64,000 bases of DNA. Origin: CAZJFH01 sp964545205 (GTDB lineage: Bacteria > Pseudomonadota > Alphaproteobacteria > Rhodospirillales > Magnetospirillaceae). The stretch lies in assembly GCA_964545205.1 (NCBI GenBank), contig CAZJFH010000005.1, positions 1-64,000 of the forward strand. The letters run 5' to 3'. The notes below the pieces were generated by a model. The model ran no database searches. It had not been told where the DNA came from and worked only from the letters and a program-made list of their open reading frames with translations. Positions 34,483 to 42,460 of this stretch are shown piece after piece. The translations under genes were made by a program, and so were the position numbers. The stretch's first letter is position 1. Each line of letters starts with the position of its first letter.

Positions 34483-35877
34483 TCACACCGACTGGCGGTC
34501 GGTCTTGAACAGATTGGGCGGGACCTGCTGGCCCGAGGCGAGCAGCCGCTCGAAGAAGCTGGGCCGCACGCCGGTGGCGCGCAGCTCGCCGCGCACGCTG
34601 CCGTCGGCGTCGACGCCGGTCTGCTCGAAACGGAATATCTCCTGCATCGTGACCACCTCGCCTTCCATTCCGGTGATCTCGCTCAGGCTGGTCAGCCGGC
34701 GCCGGCCGTCGGAAAACCGGCGTATCTGAACCACCACCTGGACCGCCGAGGCGATCTGCTGGCGCATCGAGCGCGTCGGCAGGTCCATGCCGTTCATGCC
34801 GATCATCTGTTCGAGCCTGCTCAGCGCGTCGCGCGGCGAATTGGCGTGGATGGTGGTCATCGAACCGTCATGGCCGGTGTTCATCGCCTGCAGCATGTCG
34901 AAGGCCTCGCCGCCGCGCACCTCGCCGACGATGATGCGGTCGGGGCGCATGCGCAGGGCGTTCTTGACCAGCTCGCGCTGCATGATCGCGCCCTTGCCCT
35001 CGATGTTCGGCGGCCGGGTCTCCAGCCGCGAGACGTGGATCTGCTGCAGCTGCAGCTCGGCGGCGTCCTCGATGGTGACGATGCGTTCGCGCGGATCGAT
35101 GAAGCTCGACAACGCGTTGAGCATCGTCGTCTTGCCCGAGCCGGTGCCGCCCGAGATCAGCACGTTCAGGCGCGCGCCGACGATGGCCCTGAGCAGTTCC
35201 GAGATTTCCTGGGTGATGCTGCCGATGGCGACCATCTTCTGCATGTTGATGGGGATGCGCGCGAATTTGCGGATCGACAGCTGCGAGCCGTCGATCGCCA
35301 CCGGCGGGATGACCGCGTTGACGCGTGATCCGTCGGCGAGCCGCGCGTCGACGGTCGGCTGCGACTCGTCGATGCGGCGGCCGACGCGGGCGACGATCCG
35401 CTCGATGATGCGGCGCAGATGCGCCTCGTCGCGGAACTTGGCGGTGGTCAGTTCCAGGGTGCCGCGGCGCTCGACGAAGACCAGGCCGGCGGTGTTGACC
35501 AGGATGTCGGAGATGGTCGGGTCCTTCAGCAGCGGCTCGAGCGGCCCCAGGCCCAGCAGCTCGTCGACGATGTCGGCGGTCAGGCGCGCCCGTTCCAGCG
35601 TGTTCAGGGCTTCCTTCTCGCCCTCCAGCAGGTCCTTGAGCAGGTCGTCGACGTCGCGGACCACGTCCTCGCGCGCCATTTTCTCGATCGCGCCCAGATT
35701 CATGATCTCGAGCAGCTTGCGGTGCAGCAGCATCTTCAGGTCGAGATAGCGCTCGGTGTGCTCGAAGCGCGCCTGCTCGGCCTTGGGCTTCTCGGCCGCG
35801 GCCGGGGACGGCATCGGCACGACGTTTCCCACCCCCATGCCGGCGGCCGGCGCCTGTTCCTTGAATCGCCCGAACAT
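34483..35877 (-). CDS. cpaF: Tad pilus assembly ATPase CpaF/TadA
   Basis: 464 aa, secretion ATPase of the VirB11/GspE superfamily that powers Flp pilus polymerisation. Walker A ISGGTGSGKTTML near residue 245, followed by the Asp box (RIVTIEDAAELQL), Walker B region (RPDRIIVGEVRGGEAFDMLQAMNTGHDGSMTTIHANSPRDALSRLEQM). The N-terminus contains the three-helix domain characteristic of TadA (HRKLLEIMNLGAIEKMAREDVVRDV). 10-base gaps on either side indicate a single operon. Confidence 0.94.
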   Translation of the reverse strand: MFGRFKEQAPAAGMGVGNVVPMPSPAAAEKPKAEQARFEHTERYLDLKMLLHRKLLEIMNLGAIEKMAREDVVRDVDDLLKDLLEGEKEALNTLERARLTADIVDELLGLGPLEPLLKDPTISDILVNTAGLVFVERRGTLELTTAKFRDEAHLRRIIERIVARVGRRIDESQPTVDARLADGSRVNAVIPPVAIDGSQLSIRKFARIPINMQKMVAIGSITQEISELLRAIVGARLNVLISGGTGSGKTTMLNALSSFIDPRERIVTIEDAAELQLQQIHVSRLETRPPNIEGKGAIMQRELVKNALRMRPDRIIVGEVRGGEAFDMLQAMNTGHDGSMTTIHANSPRDALSRLEQMIGMNGMDLPTRSMRQQIASAVQVVVQIRRFSDGRRRLTSLSEITGMEGEVVTMQEIFRFEQTGVDADGSVRGELRATGVRPSFFERLLASGQQVPPNLFKTDRQSV

Positions 35878-35887
35878 CGCCGCCTCC

Positions 35888-37117
35888 TCACTCCGCCGCC
35901 TGCTGCGGCATCGGCCCGCGCACGACCGGCGCCGCCGCCGCCGAGCTGGCGATCGCCGGCTTCGGCTTGGCCGCCGCGGCCGCGGTCGCGATCAGCGCCC
36001 GCTCGACCAGGCGCCGCACGTCCTTCTCGATCACGCCGTTGCGCTTGACGGCCCGCATCGGCCGGCCGGTCTCGCGCGCGGCCTCGGCCGTGGAATCGTC
36101 GCGGCGGACGACGATCTCGATTTCGTGTTCGAGGGCCGTCGCCGCTTCGCGCAGCCGCCGCCGCCAGCCGTTGAACAGCCGTTTTTCGACGCGGTTGGCG
36201 ACGAGCATCTTGGGCGCCGACTCGAGCTGCTCCTCGGCCATCAGCTTCAGGTGGTCGCGCGCCCGCCGGACGCCGGTGACGCCGGGTTGCAGCACCAGGA
36301 AGCTCATGGCCGCGGTTTCGAGCACGGCCGAGGTCCAGTCGGTCCAGGCATGCGGCAGGTCGACGATGACGAAGTCGTATTGCGCCCGGGCCAGGGCGAC
36401 GATCCGGCGCACCAGATCGGGCGAGACGATGTCGAACGGCACGATCTCCGGCGGGGCGGTCAGGACGTGCAGTCCGCCGTCGTGGCGGGCCATCGCCGAG
36501 CTGAGGAACTCCTCGTCCAGCCGGTCCGCGCCCTCGATGATCTGGCCCAGGCCGGCGTTGTCGACAAGGTCAAGCGCCAGCCCGGCGTTGCCGAACTGAA
36601 GGTCGAAATCGATGAGGCACACCTTCGGCTTGTGGCGCTTGCCGCCCCGGCGGATCAGCTCGTGGCCCATCTGCAGCGCCAGGGTGGTGGCGCCGGCGCC
36701 GCCGCAGCTGCGCATGAACGCGAACACGCGACCTTGCGGCACCGCCTGCAGTTGCGCGCGCGCGCGGTCGAGGGCGTCGGCGAGTTCGGCGGCCAGCACC
36801 GGGCGCGGCAGCACGTCGAGCACGCCGAGATGCATCAGGGCGCGCATCTCCTGCGCCGTGGGCTCCTGCACGACCGCGACGACCGGGCCGGCATGGGCCC
36901 GCGCCAGCCGGCTCAGTTGCCGCCGGTCCTCGGCCGCGCCGCCGCGGCACTCGACCACCAGCACCCGGTCGCCGGCACGCGCCGCGAGGCCGTCGATGTC
37001 GCCGGAGGCGGGTTCGACTTCCAGCCGCACGCCCGGGGCCTCCGCGCAGGCGGCCCGCAGCTCTTCGGCGCAGTCCTGGGTCAGAACCACCCCGAGAACC
37101 GAAACAAGGCGGGTCAT
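35888..37117 (-). CDS. cpaE: Tad pilus localisation protein CpaE/TadZ
   Basis: 409 aa. An N-terminal receiver-like domain (residues about 1-130) is joined to a ParA/MinD-like ATPase domain. The P-loop reads RSCGGAGATTLALQMG: the catalytic lysine of a normal KGGxGKTT is missing, as in other atypical TadZ/CpaE proteins. Further conserved segments are CLIDFDLQFGNAGLALDL and YDFVIVDLPHAWTDWTSAVL. It should position the pilus machinery at the pole or a focus. Confidence 0.88.
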   Translation of the reverse strand: MTRLVSVLGVVLTQDCAEELRAACAEAPGVRLEVEPASGDIDGLAARAGDRVLVVECRGGAAEDRRQLSRLARAHAGPVVAVVQEPTAQEMRALMHLGVLDVLPRPVLAAELADALDRARAQLQAVPQGRVFAFMRSCGGAGATTLALQMGHELIRRGGKRHKPKVCLIDFDLQFGNAGLALDLVDNAGLGQIIEGADRLDEEFLSSAMARHDGGLHVLTAPPEIVPFDIVSPDLVRRIVALARAQYDFVIVDLPHAWTDWTSAVLETAAMSFLVLQPGVTGVRRARDHLKLMAEEQLESAPKMLVANRVEKRLFNGWRRRLREAATALEHEIEIVVRRDDSTAEAARETGRPMRAVKRNGVIEKDVRRLVERALIATAAAAAKPKPAIASSAAAAPVVRGPMPQQAAE

Positions 37118-37136
37118 CGTTCTTCTCCTTGCGATG

Positions 37137-37715
37137 TCATGATTGCAGGTCCTCGCCGGTCATCGTCGCCCGGAACTCGGGCAGGGTGAGGCTGTCGTCG
37201 GCGGTCGCCCCGAACCAGCCCCGGGCGAGCGCGCTGAGGACGACGTAGTCGAAGGTCAGGCCGGTCAGCCGCACGCTGACGTTGGGAACCGGCGAGCCGC
37301 GGCCGACGAAGCCCAGGCCCGAGCCGGAATACTCGACGACGACGTTGGCCGGCGTGATGCGGCCGTAGACGCTTTGCATGCGCTGGACGATCGCGTCGAA
37401 GGCCGCGGCGCTGCAGTCGCCGCTCGACGACGTGCAGGTGCGGATCCACGTATCCGAGCCGGCGACGAGCCGGCACGGCGTTCCCATGGTCGCCGTGGTG
37501 TCGACGCCGCAGTCGGGAACGCCGGTCGCGGCGATGTCGCTGGTCACCGCGAAGCGCACGCCCATTTCGGTCGCCTTCTCGGCCAGGACCATCTGCGCGA
37601 ACAGGTTTCCGATCTCCAGCACGGCGAGCATCAGGAAAAAGGCGACCGGGAACATGATCGCCGATTCGACCATCGCCGTGCCGGCCTCGTCGCGTCGCAG
37701 CGAATGGCGGGGCAT
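37137..37715 (-). CDS. TadE-like minor pseudopilin 1
   Basis: 192 aa. N-terminal RRDEAGTAMVESAIMFPVAFFLMLAVLEIGNLFAQ fits a TadE-type pseudopilin signal (G-T-A-M-V-E with Glu5 in the mature form) and one transmembrane helix. The rest is a periplasmic domain with four cysteines. Start: ATG with a strong GGAGGTGACG ribosome site; a GTG at 37721 lies inside that site. Followed closely by cpaE. Its role in pilus priming is inferred from family. Confidence 0.82.
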   Translation of the reverse strand: MPRHSLRRDEAGTAMVESAIMFPVAFFLMLAVLEIGNLFAQMVLAEKATEMGVRFAVTSDIAATGVPDCGVDTTATMGTPCRLVAGSDTWIRTCTSSSGDCSAAAFDAIVQRMQSVYGRITPANVVVEYSGSGLGFVGRGSPVPNVSVRLTGLTFDYVVLSALARGWFGATADDSLTLPEFRATMTGEDLQS

Positions 37716-37724
37716 CGTCACCTC

Positions 37725-38204
37725 CTATTCGCCGATGTGGAGTTGCTGGTGCTGCGCCCGCATCCGGAACGGCGCGACGCCGAGCGCGTCGATGAAGCCG
37801 AGGTCCTGATAGGGCACGTCGCCGGTGATGGTGATGAGCTGGACCTCGCGGCCGGACCAGGTGTCGCAGGTCGGGTCGGCGATCGCGAACGAGGCCGCGG
37901 TCCAGCCGTCGATCAGCGGCGTGCCGCCGCTGAGCTGCCCGGTCAGGGCCAGGTTCTGCGCCGCCGCCTTCGCCGCCGCCCAGTCGGGGTCGGCGGTGGC
38001 GGGGCAGTCGAGATAGACGCGCGCCAGGTAGCGGCCGGCGTCGCGCACCGCCTTGGTCAGGGCGTGATGCTGCTGCAGCGCGCGGCCGATCTCGATGATG
38101 CCGAACAGCAGCAGCACGACCACCGGCAGCACGATGGCCGATTCGAGAAAGGCCGTGCCGCGCTCGTCGCGGAACAAGGAGGGCGAAGGTCTGGATCCAG
38201 CCAT
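37725..38204 (-). CDS. TadE-like minor pseudopilin 2
   Basis: 159 aa. FRDERGTAFLESAIVLPVVVLLLFGIIEIGRALQQHHALTKAVRDAGRYLARV is the TadE N-terminal signature (G-T-A-F-L-E processing site and helix). A short periplasmic domain with two cysteines follows. It sits 9 bases before the other TadE gene and starts 5 bases after tadG ends. The open frame continues far upstream within tadG but the ATG at 38204 begins the conserved region. Confidence 0.85.
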   Translation of the reverse strand: MAGSRPSPSLFRDERGTAFLESAIVLPVVVLLLFGIIEIGRALQQHHALTKAVRDAGRYLARVYLDCPATADPDWAAAKAAAQNLALTGQLSGGTPLIDGWTAASFAIADPTCDTWSGREVQLITITGDVPYQDLGFIDALGVAPFRMRAQHQQLHIGE

Positions 38205-38209
38205 GGCGG

Positions 38210-39682
38210 TCACCGGTAGAGCTGCACGATTTCGTGCAGGACGCCGTCGTCGTCGCCGGGCCGCACCACGTCGAGGAACTCCATGTAGACCTCGTCGAGC
38301 GGCGGCTCGGCCACCGGCTCGGTGAGGAAGCCCTTGCCGAAGGCGGCGATCGGAACGTCGTCGCGATTGCCGTTGAGCTCGTGCTGCAGGCAGTTGACCA
38401 TCGCGAAGTAGACGATCCGGCGATCGGGGTCGGGCTGGATCGGGGTCGGCCCGGCATAGCATTGGGGCGCGCCGCCCGGCGGCAGCGTCGGCGTGTCGAT
38501 CTCGTGCCGGTACAGGTCGTAGCGGGTGATCTTCGAGACGGCGGCGCAGCCGGTGGGGCGCGGGTCGCCGACGGTGTCGGGATGATTGGCGTCCCAGTAG
38601 TCGGCGCAGTTCCAGTTGCCGTCGCCCATGCGCGCCGCCGGATCGGCGACCAGGTTGGAATCGCGCGGCATCTGCCGCTCGGGCGTCGGGGTGGTCTGGT
38701 TGGCGCTGCAGGCCGGCGTGTCGAACTCGAACCCCTTGGCGACGTTCAGCGCCGGGCGGTACTGGGGATCGCGGTTGTCGACATGCGGCGACTGATAGAT
38801 GTCGAAGCGCGTGTTGAGGCCGTCGACGGTCGGGTTGGCCCGGCCCGGGCGCAGGTCGGCGCCGTCGGACTGGAAGCAGGCGTTGGGCGCCGCCGTGGCC
38901 ATCACCTGGGTGATGTCGCGCACGCTTTGGCCCCACAGCCCGTCGAGCAGCCCGAAATTGCCCGGGCTCCAGGCCGAGCCGGGATTGGCCGCGCGCATCC
39001 GGATCTGGCGGCCGTAATAGTCCTCCGGCACCAGCACGCTGCCGGCGCCGTTTTCCTCGGCCGGGTTGCAGATCCACATCGGCGGCACCTGGCACATCAC
39101 CTGCTTGAACCCGGCGATGGCGACGGCGCTGCTCGACGCCGTGGCGCCGCCGCCGACCGCCGCCATGAAGGCGTTGTTCTGGGTCAGCACTTCGGTGGTG
39201 ACCTCGACGAAATGCGCCGACCAGGGATCGCCGGTGACGTAGGCGTCGACCGGATCGGTATCGGCGCCGCCGTCGAGCTCGGGCAGCCCGGTCAGCAGCC
39301 GGATGCGCACGATGTCGACCTGGCCGCCGGTGCTGGTCGCGCCGTCGCCGGCCGATACCGTCGCGAATTGCTGGTCGTTGCTGACGCCGGTCCGCGCGGC
39401 GGTCCACATCGCGTCGATCACCGGCTGCGGGTCGTCGGGATCGGCCCCCGGCGCGCGCACCGCCGAGGCCATCACCGTCGCGGCGGCCAGCGCCGCGGCG
39501 TCGGCCGCCGCCTTGGCCTGGCTGTTGGTGGTCACGAACCGGCCGACGTCGATCGACAGGCCGGCCATGCCCACCATCACCGCCGCCATGATCGTGAAGT
39601 GGACGAAGATGTGGCCGCGCTCGTCGCGCCCCAGCTCCGCGAGGCGCTCGCGCAGGCGATGAAACAGCGAGGGGCGTCGCAT
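38210..39682 (-). CDS. TadG-like pilus protein
   Basis: 490 aa. N-terminal RDERGHIFVHFTIMAAVMVGMAGLSIDVGRFVTTNSQAKAAADAAALAAATVMAS is the Tad N-terminal domain that TadG proteins share (pseudopilin-like start, one membrane helix, then a von Willebrand-type periplasmic part). The periplasmic part is cysteine-containing and has no clear MIDAS motif by eye, so the VWA assignment is uncertain. It is expected to be a large minor pseudopilin anchoring the pilus. Confidence 0.75.
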   Translation of the reverse strand: MRRPSLFHRLRERLAELGRDERGHIFVHFTIMAAVMVGMAGLSIDVGRFVTTNSQAKAAADAAALAAATVMASAVRAPGADPDDPQPVIDAMWTAARTGVSNDQQFATVSAGDGATSTGGQVDIVRIRLLTGLPELDGGADTDPVDAYVTGDPWSAHFVEVTTEVLTQNNAFMAAVGGGATASSSAVAIAGFKQVMCQVPPMWICNPAEENGAGSVLVPEDYYGRQIRMRAANPGSAWSPGNFGLLDGLWGQSVRDITQVMATAAPNACFQSDGADLRPGRANPTVDGLNTRFDIYQSPHVDNRDPQYRPALNVAKGFEFDTPACSANQTTPTPERQMPRDSNLVADPAARMGDGNWNCADYWDANHPDTVGDPRPTGCAAVSKITRYDLYRHEIDTPTLPPGGAPQCYAGPTPIQPDPDRRIVYFAMVNCLQHELNGNRDDVPIAAFGKGFLTEPVAEPPLDEVYMEFLDVVRPGDDDGVLHEIVQLYR

Positions 39683-39701
39683 GATCGGCTCCCGTTCCGG
39701 A

Positions 39702-40691
39702 TCAGTTGGCCCAGGACACGCGCGCCGGGGCGCCGGGCGTCGCGGGCGTGGGCTCGGGCTCGGTCAGGGCGGGCTTCGGCGCGGGCCTGGCGAGCGGCGG
39801 CACGACGGCGCCCTCGGGGGACACCGCCTCGACGGTGACGCTGGTGCCGCGGACGATGCGCATGTCGTGGGTGGCCGGCAGCACCGGCGCCGGCTCGTCG
39901 ATCTCGACCGGTTCGGTCGAGGCGACCTGAAGCTGGGGCCGCGACATCAGGCTGCCGACGGTGACGGTGCCGGCATTGGCGTAGCTGGCGTTGCCGAAGC
40001 TGCGCAGGGCCAGCGACAGCGAGCCGACCTGCGAGGCCAGGGTCAGCTTCTGGGCGTCCTCGGTCGAGACCTCGACCGTCACCGCCTTGGCGACCACCGG
40101 CTGGTTCTTCAGGTTGTCGGCGACCTGGTCGACGGCCAGGACCTTGAGGTTCTGCAGCAGCACGTCGGTGACCGGGGCGCCGTTGGCGCGCCGCGCGCCG
40201 CCGACATCCTGCGGACGGGTGAACATCACGTCGACGCGGTCGCCGGGCAGCACGAATCCGGCCACGCCCTGAACTTCGTTCACGCGAATCGTCACCGCGC
40301 GCATGTCGGATTCCAACAGCGCCGACAGTGTCGCGCGGCCGCCGAATCCGGAGACGCGGCTTTGCAGGATCAGTTCGTTGACCGCGACGTCGCGCAGGGC
40401 GACCCGGCGTTCCTCGCCCTCCAGGATGGCGTCGATCGAATTGAAGGTGCCGTCCGGCACCGATTCGGCCGGCCATTCGACGACGCGAAGGTTGTCGCGG
40501 TTGAGCTCGTCGCCGAAGCGCAGCGGCAGCTTGGCGACCACGACCGAGCTCATCTTCTGCGGCGCGGTCTCGGGCTGGACCGCCGCCACCGGCGCAGGCA
40601 CCTGGCGCGCCAGCCAGCCCCGGGCGAGGAACACCGCCGTCACGCCCATGATGGCAGCCAACAGCAGCATCAGGATGGCTCTGTTTCGCAT
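39702..40691 (-). CDS. cpaB: Tad pilus assembly protein CpaB/RcpC
   Basis: 329 aa. A single N-terminal helix (AILMLLLAAIMGVTAVFLARGWLA), then SAF-like domain (VVAKLPLRFGDELNRDNLRVVEWP...LILQSRVSGFG) and the CpaB C-terminal part VTIRVNEVQGVAGFVLPGDRVDVMFTR...VLLQNLKVLAVDQVADNLKNQPVVAKAVTVEVSTEDAQKLTLASQVGSLSLALR. It is thought to bind peptidoglycan and link the inner and outer membrane parts of the Tad machine. It follows the pilin gene. Confidence 0.92.
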   Translation of the reverse strand: MRNRAILMLLLAAIMGVTAVFLARGWLARQVPAPVAAVQPETAPQKMSSVVVAKLPLRFGDELNRDNLRVVEWPAESVPDGTFNSIDAILEGEERRVALRDVAVNELILQSRVSGFGGRATLSALLESDMRAVTIRVNEVQGVAGFVLPGDRVDVMFTRPQDVGGARRANGAPVTDVLLQNLKVLAVDQVADNLKNQPVVAKAVTVEVSTEDAQKLTLASQVGSLSLALRSFGNASYANAGTVTVGSLMSRPQLQVASTEPVEIDEPAPVLPATHDMRIVRGTSVTVEAVSPEGAVVPPLARPAPKPALTEPEPTPATPGAPARVSWAN

Positions 40692-40765
40692 GGCAACTCT
40701 CCGGGTTGGGGCGCTGGGGGGCGGAAGCGGCGGCAGCGCGCCGCCGCCGCCGCCCGGCGCGGGAA

Positions 40766-40987
40766 TCAGCCGCCAGTCGTGGTGGTGGTGGTGCCCATGT
40801 TGCTATTGACGGCTTCGGCGACGCCCTGGAGCGTGCTGCTGATCGGGTCCCTCATGGCGACGATGGCGCCGATCGCCGCGGCGGTGATGACGCCGAGCCA
40901 GATCGCGGTTTCGACGAGCTGGGTGCCGTCCTCGTTCTTGCGGAGGCTGGCCAGGCGGCGGACGAAGCGGGAAATCGAAATCATCAT
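40766..40987 (-). CDS. Flp/Fap type IVb pilin
   Basis: 73 aa. EDGTQLVETAIWLGVITAAAIGAIVAM is the type IVb pilin processing and helix region: cleavage after G, glutamate at mature position 5. The usual Tyr after that Glu is Thr here. Basic leader before it. The protein ends in a Thr/Gly-rich tail. First gene of the operon, with a perfect AAGGAGG ribosome site. No prepilin peptidase (CpaA/TadV) is encoded in the locus. Confidence 0.9.
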   Translation of the reverse strand: MMISISRFVRRLASLRKNEDGTQLVETAIWLGVITAAAIGAIVAMRDPISSTLQGVAEAVNSNMGTTTTTTGG

Positions 40988-41049
40988 GTTCTTCCTCCTT
41001 GGCTTCCTTGCGGGAGAAGCTGTGGTTATTTGGTTCGGTCGTGTCATTG

Positions 41050-41087
41050 GCATGTGAGGAACGACAACTGCCCAATAGTTCACATGC
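41050..41087. promoter_or_regulatory. 8-bp inverted repeat upstream of the pilin gene
   Basis: GCATGTGA (41050-41057) and TCACATGC (41080-41087) are exact complements separated by 22 bases, 63-100 bases upstream of the pilin start. ATGTGA/TCACAT half-sites resemble those of Crp/Fnr-family proteins but the spacing is too long for a single dimer, so it may be a hairpin in the leader or two half-sites. Confidence 0.4.
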
Positions 41088-41292
41088 GCTCCTAGGCTGG
41101 CGGACTTTGCTCGTCCGGCGCAGCGGTGGGACGACAATTCTCCAGAACGCGGGCTTGCTTCCTTAACTTGGGTTTAGCAACCGATCTCCAGACCCGAATG
41201 CGTGCCTGTTCCGACCTTCAGCATAGGCGTAACAGCCGGTCGGGCGCCGCCGCCCATCCATGCGCGGTGCCCTCCGAATGCGCCGGCGCTGG

Positions 41293-41306
41293 TTGATCCC
41301 GATCAA
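41293..41306. promoter_or_regulatory. Perfect FNR box (TTGAT-N4-ATCAA)
   Basis: TTGATCCCGATCAA is an exact match to the FNR/ANR/FixK consensus, and one more base on each side (G...C) also pairs. It lies 53 bases upstream of the NifX-like start codon, a position suited to class II activation or to autoregulation of the FNR-type gene in the same operon. It is the only such site I found in intergenic DNA of this window. Confidence 0.8.
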
Positions 41307-41358
41307 CGTTCCGGCTGCTTGCCGGCATCACCATGCCCGGGCAACAAGAGGCGGATTC

Positions 41359-41700
41359 ATGGGCCGAACGGCATTTCTCGTCGACAGGATGGAGGAGGCG
41401 GCGCGCGTGTCGCCGTTTTTCGCCAAGGCGCGCTGGCTGGTGGTGCACGAGAACAGCGGCGACCTGCTGACCTGGCGCCGCGTTCGGGCGAACGGCGGCG
41501 GCGATCTGGTGCTGAGCATCCTGTGCTGCGCGCCGGACTACCTGGTCTGCGGCTGGATCGACGACGTGGCCCTGGCCGAGCTGCTGAAGGCCGGCGTCAG
41601 CGTGCGGCTGGCGCCGTGCACCGCGGCCGCGTTCGATCTCGCCGGCACGGTCGAGGACCTGCCGCCCGCCCGGTTCCGCACGCGGCCGCACGCGTCATGA
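41359..41700 (+). CDS. NifX-like (dinitrogenase iron-molybdenum cofactor family) protein
   Basis: 113 aa. VSPFFAKARWLVVHENSGDLLTWRRVRANGGGDLVLSILCCAPDYLVCGWIDDVALAELLKAGVSVRLAPCTAAAFDLAGTV follows the NifX/NafY/MTH1175 fold pattern: hFGxA-like strand, a central 'xxxCxxVDYVxxGxI...L..xGV.V' core. Family members carry iron-sulfur or FeMo-cofactor precursors; some have regulatory roles outside nitrogen fixation. No nif genes are near. It is the first gene of an operon with the FNR-type regulator (ATGA overlap if the upstream start is used) and lies behind the FNR box. Assignment is by eye only. Confidence 0.5.
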   Translation: MGRTAFLVDRMEEAARVSPFFAKARWLVVHENSGDLLTWRRVRANGGGDLVLSILCCAPDYLVCGWIDDVALAELLKAGVSVRLAPCTAAAFDLAGTVEDLPPARFRTRPHAS

Positions 41701-41741
41701 ACGATGTTCGTAAAGACCAGCTCCACACGGGGAGATCCGGC

Positions 41742-42446
41742 ATGCCGGGCTGCAGCGACTGCGAAATCCGCGACGGCACCCTCTGCGGCGCCGTTCCGCC
41801 CGCCGCCATGAACGAGCTCCGCGAGGGCGGGCGCCGCCTGGCGGCCGGCGACGAACTGGTGCGCCAGGGCGAGGTGTCGGACCGCATCCACGTGGTGGTC
41901 GGCGGCTGGCTTTGCGTCTACGAACTGATGGACGACGGGCGCCGCCAGGTCCTGCGCTTCGCGGCGCCCGGAGACCTGATCGGCTTCGCCGCGCGGGGAA
42001 GCCCGGCGCCGTTCGCGGCGATGGCGATGATGCCGTCGCGGGTCTGCGCGATTCCTCTCGACCGCTTCGAGGCGATGGCGCGGCGGCGGCCGGAGCTGGG
42101 CCTGCGCCTGAGCGCGATGCTGATCGCCGAGCGCGGCGTCGTCTACGGCCACCTTACCGCGCTGGGGCGCCGCACGGCGCAGCAGCGCGTCGCCTTCGTG
42201 CTGCTCGAGCTGTTCTGCCGCAGCCGCGCCCGCGACGGCGCGACCGACGGCGGCCGCCTGGCGCTGCCGATCACCCAGGCCTTGCTCGCCGACGCGCTCG
42301 GGCTGACGCCGGTCCACACCAACCGCATGCTCCAGCAGTTGCGCAGGACCGCGGTGATCGAGCTGGGCCGGCGCAGCTTCAGGGTGCTCGATCCCGACCG
42401 CCTCGCGGTGGCGGCCGGGCTCGAGCCGCACGTGCTTCCGGCCTGA
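41742..42446 (+). CDS. FNR-type transcriptional regulator 2 (Crp/Fnr family)
   Basis: 234 aa, paralogue of the regulator at 28841. Iron-sulfur cysteines C4-x2-C7-x7-C15 ([12 protein letters not shown]) and C102 in [10 protein letters not shown] are kept. Barrel ([43 protein letters not shown]) and helix-turn-helix ([32 protein letters not shown]) match the other copy over most of their length. The start with a GGGGAG ribosome site aligns with the paralogue; an ATG at 41697, overlapping the previous stop, would add 15 residues. Probably an anaerobic regulator that could bind its own upstream FNR box. Confidence 0.88.
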   Translation: MPGCSDCEIRDGTLCGAVPPAAMNELREGGRRLAAGDELVRQGEVSDRIHVVVGGWLCVYELMDDGRRQVLRFAAPGDLIGFAARGSPAPFAAMAMMPSRVCAIPLDRFEAMARRRPELGLRLSAMLIAERGVVYGHLTALGRRTAQQRVAFVLLELFCRSRARDGATDGGRLALPITQALLADALGLTPVHTNRMLQQLRRTAVIELGRRSFRVLDPDRLAVAAGLEPHVLPA

Positions 42447-42460
42447 GCGGGAGGGCGGCC

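Larger units (their letters stand above)
40988..41358. other. 371-base divergent promoter region between the pilin and the NifX-like gene
   Basis: No gene supported. It contains the inverted repeat near the pilin side (41050-41087), a perfect FNR box (41293-41306), and the divergent starts of the pilus operon and the NifX-like/FNR operon. Middle part has lower G+C than the genes. Promoters for both directions should be here. Confidence 0.6.
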
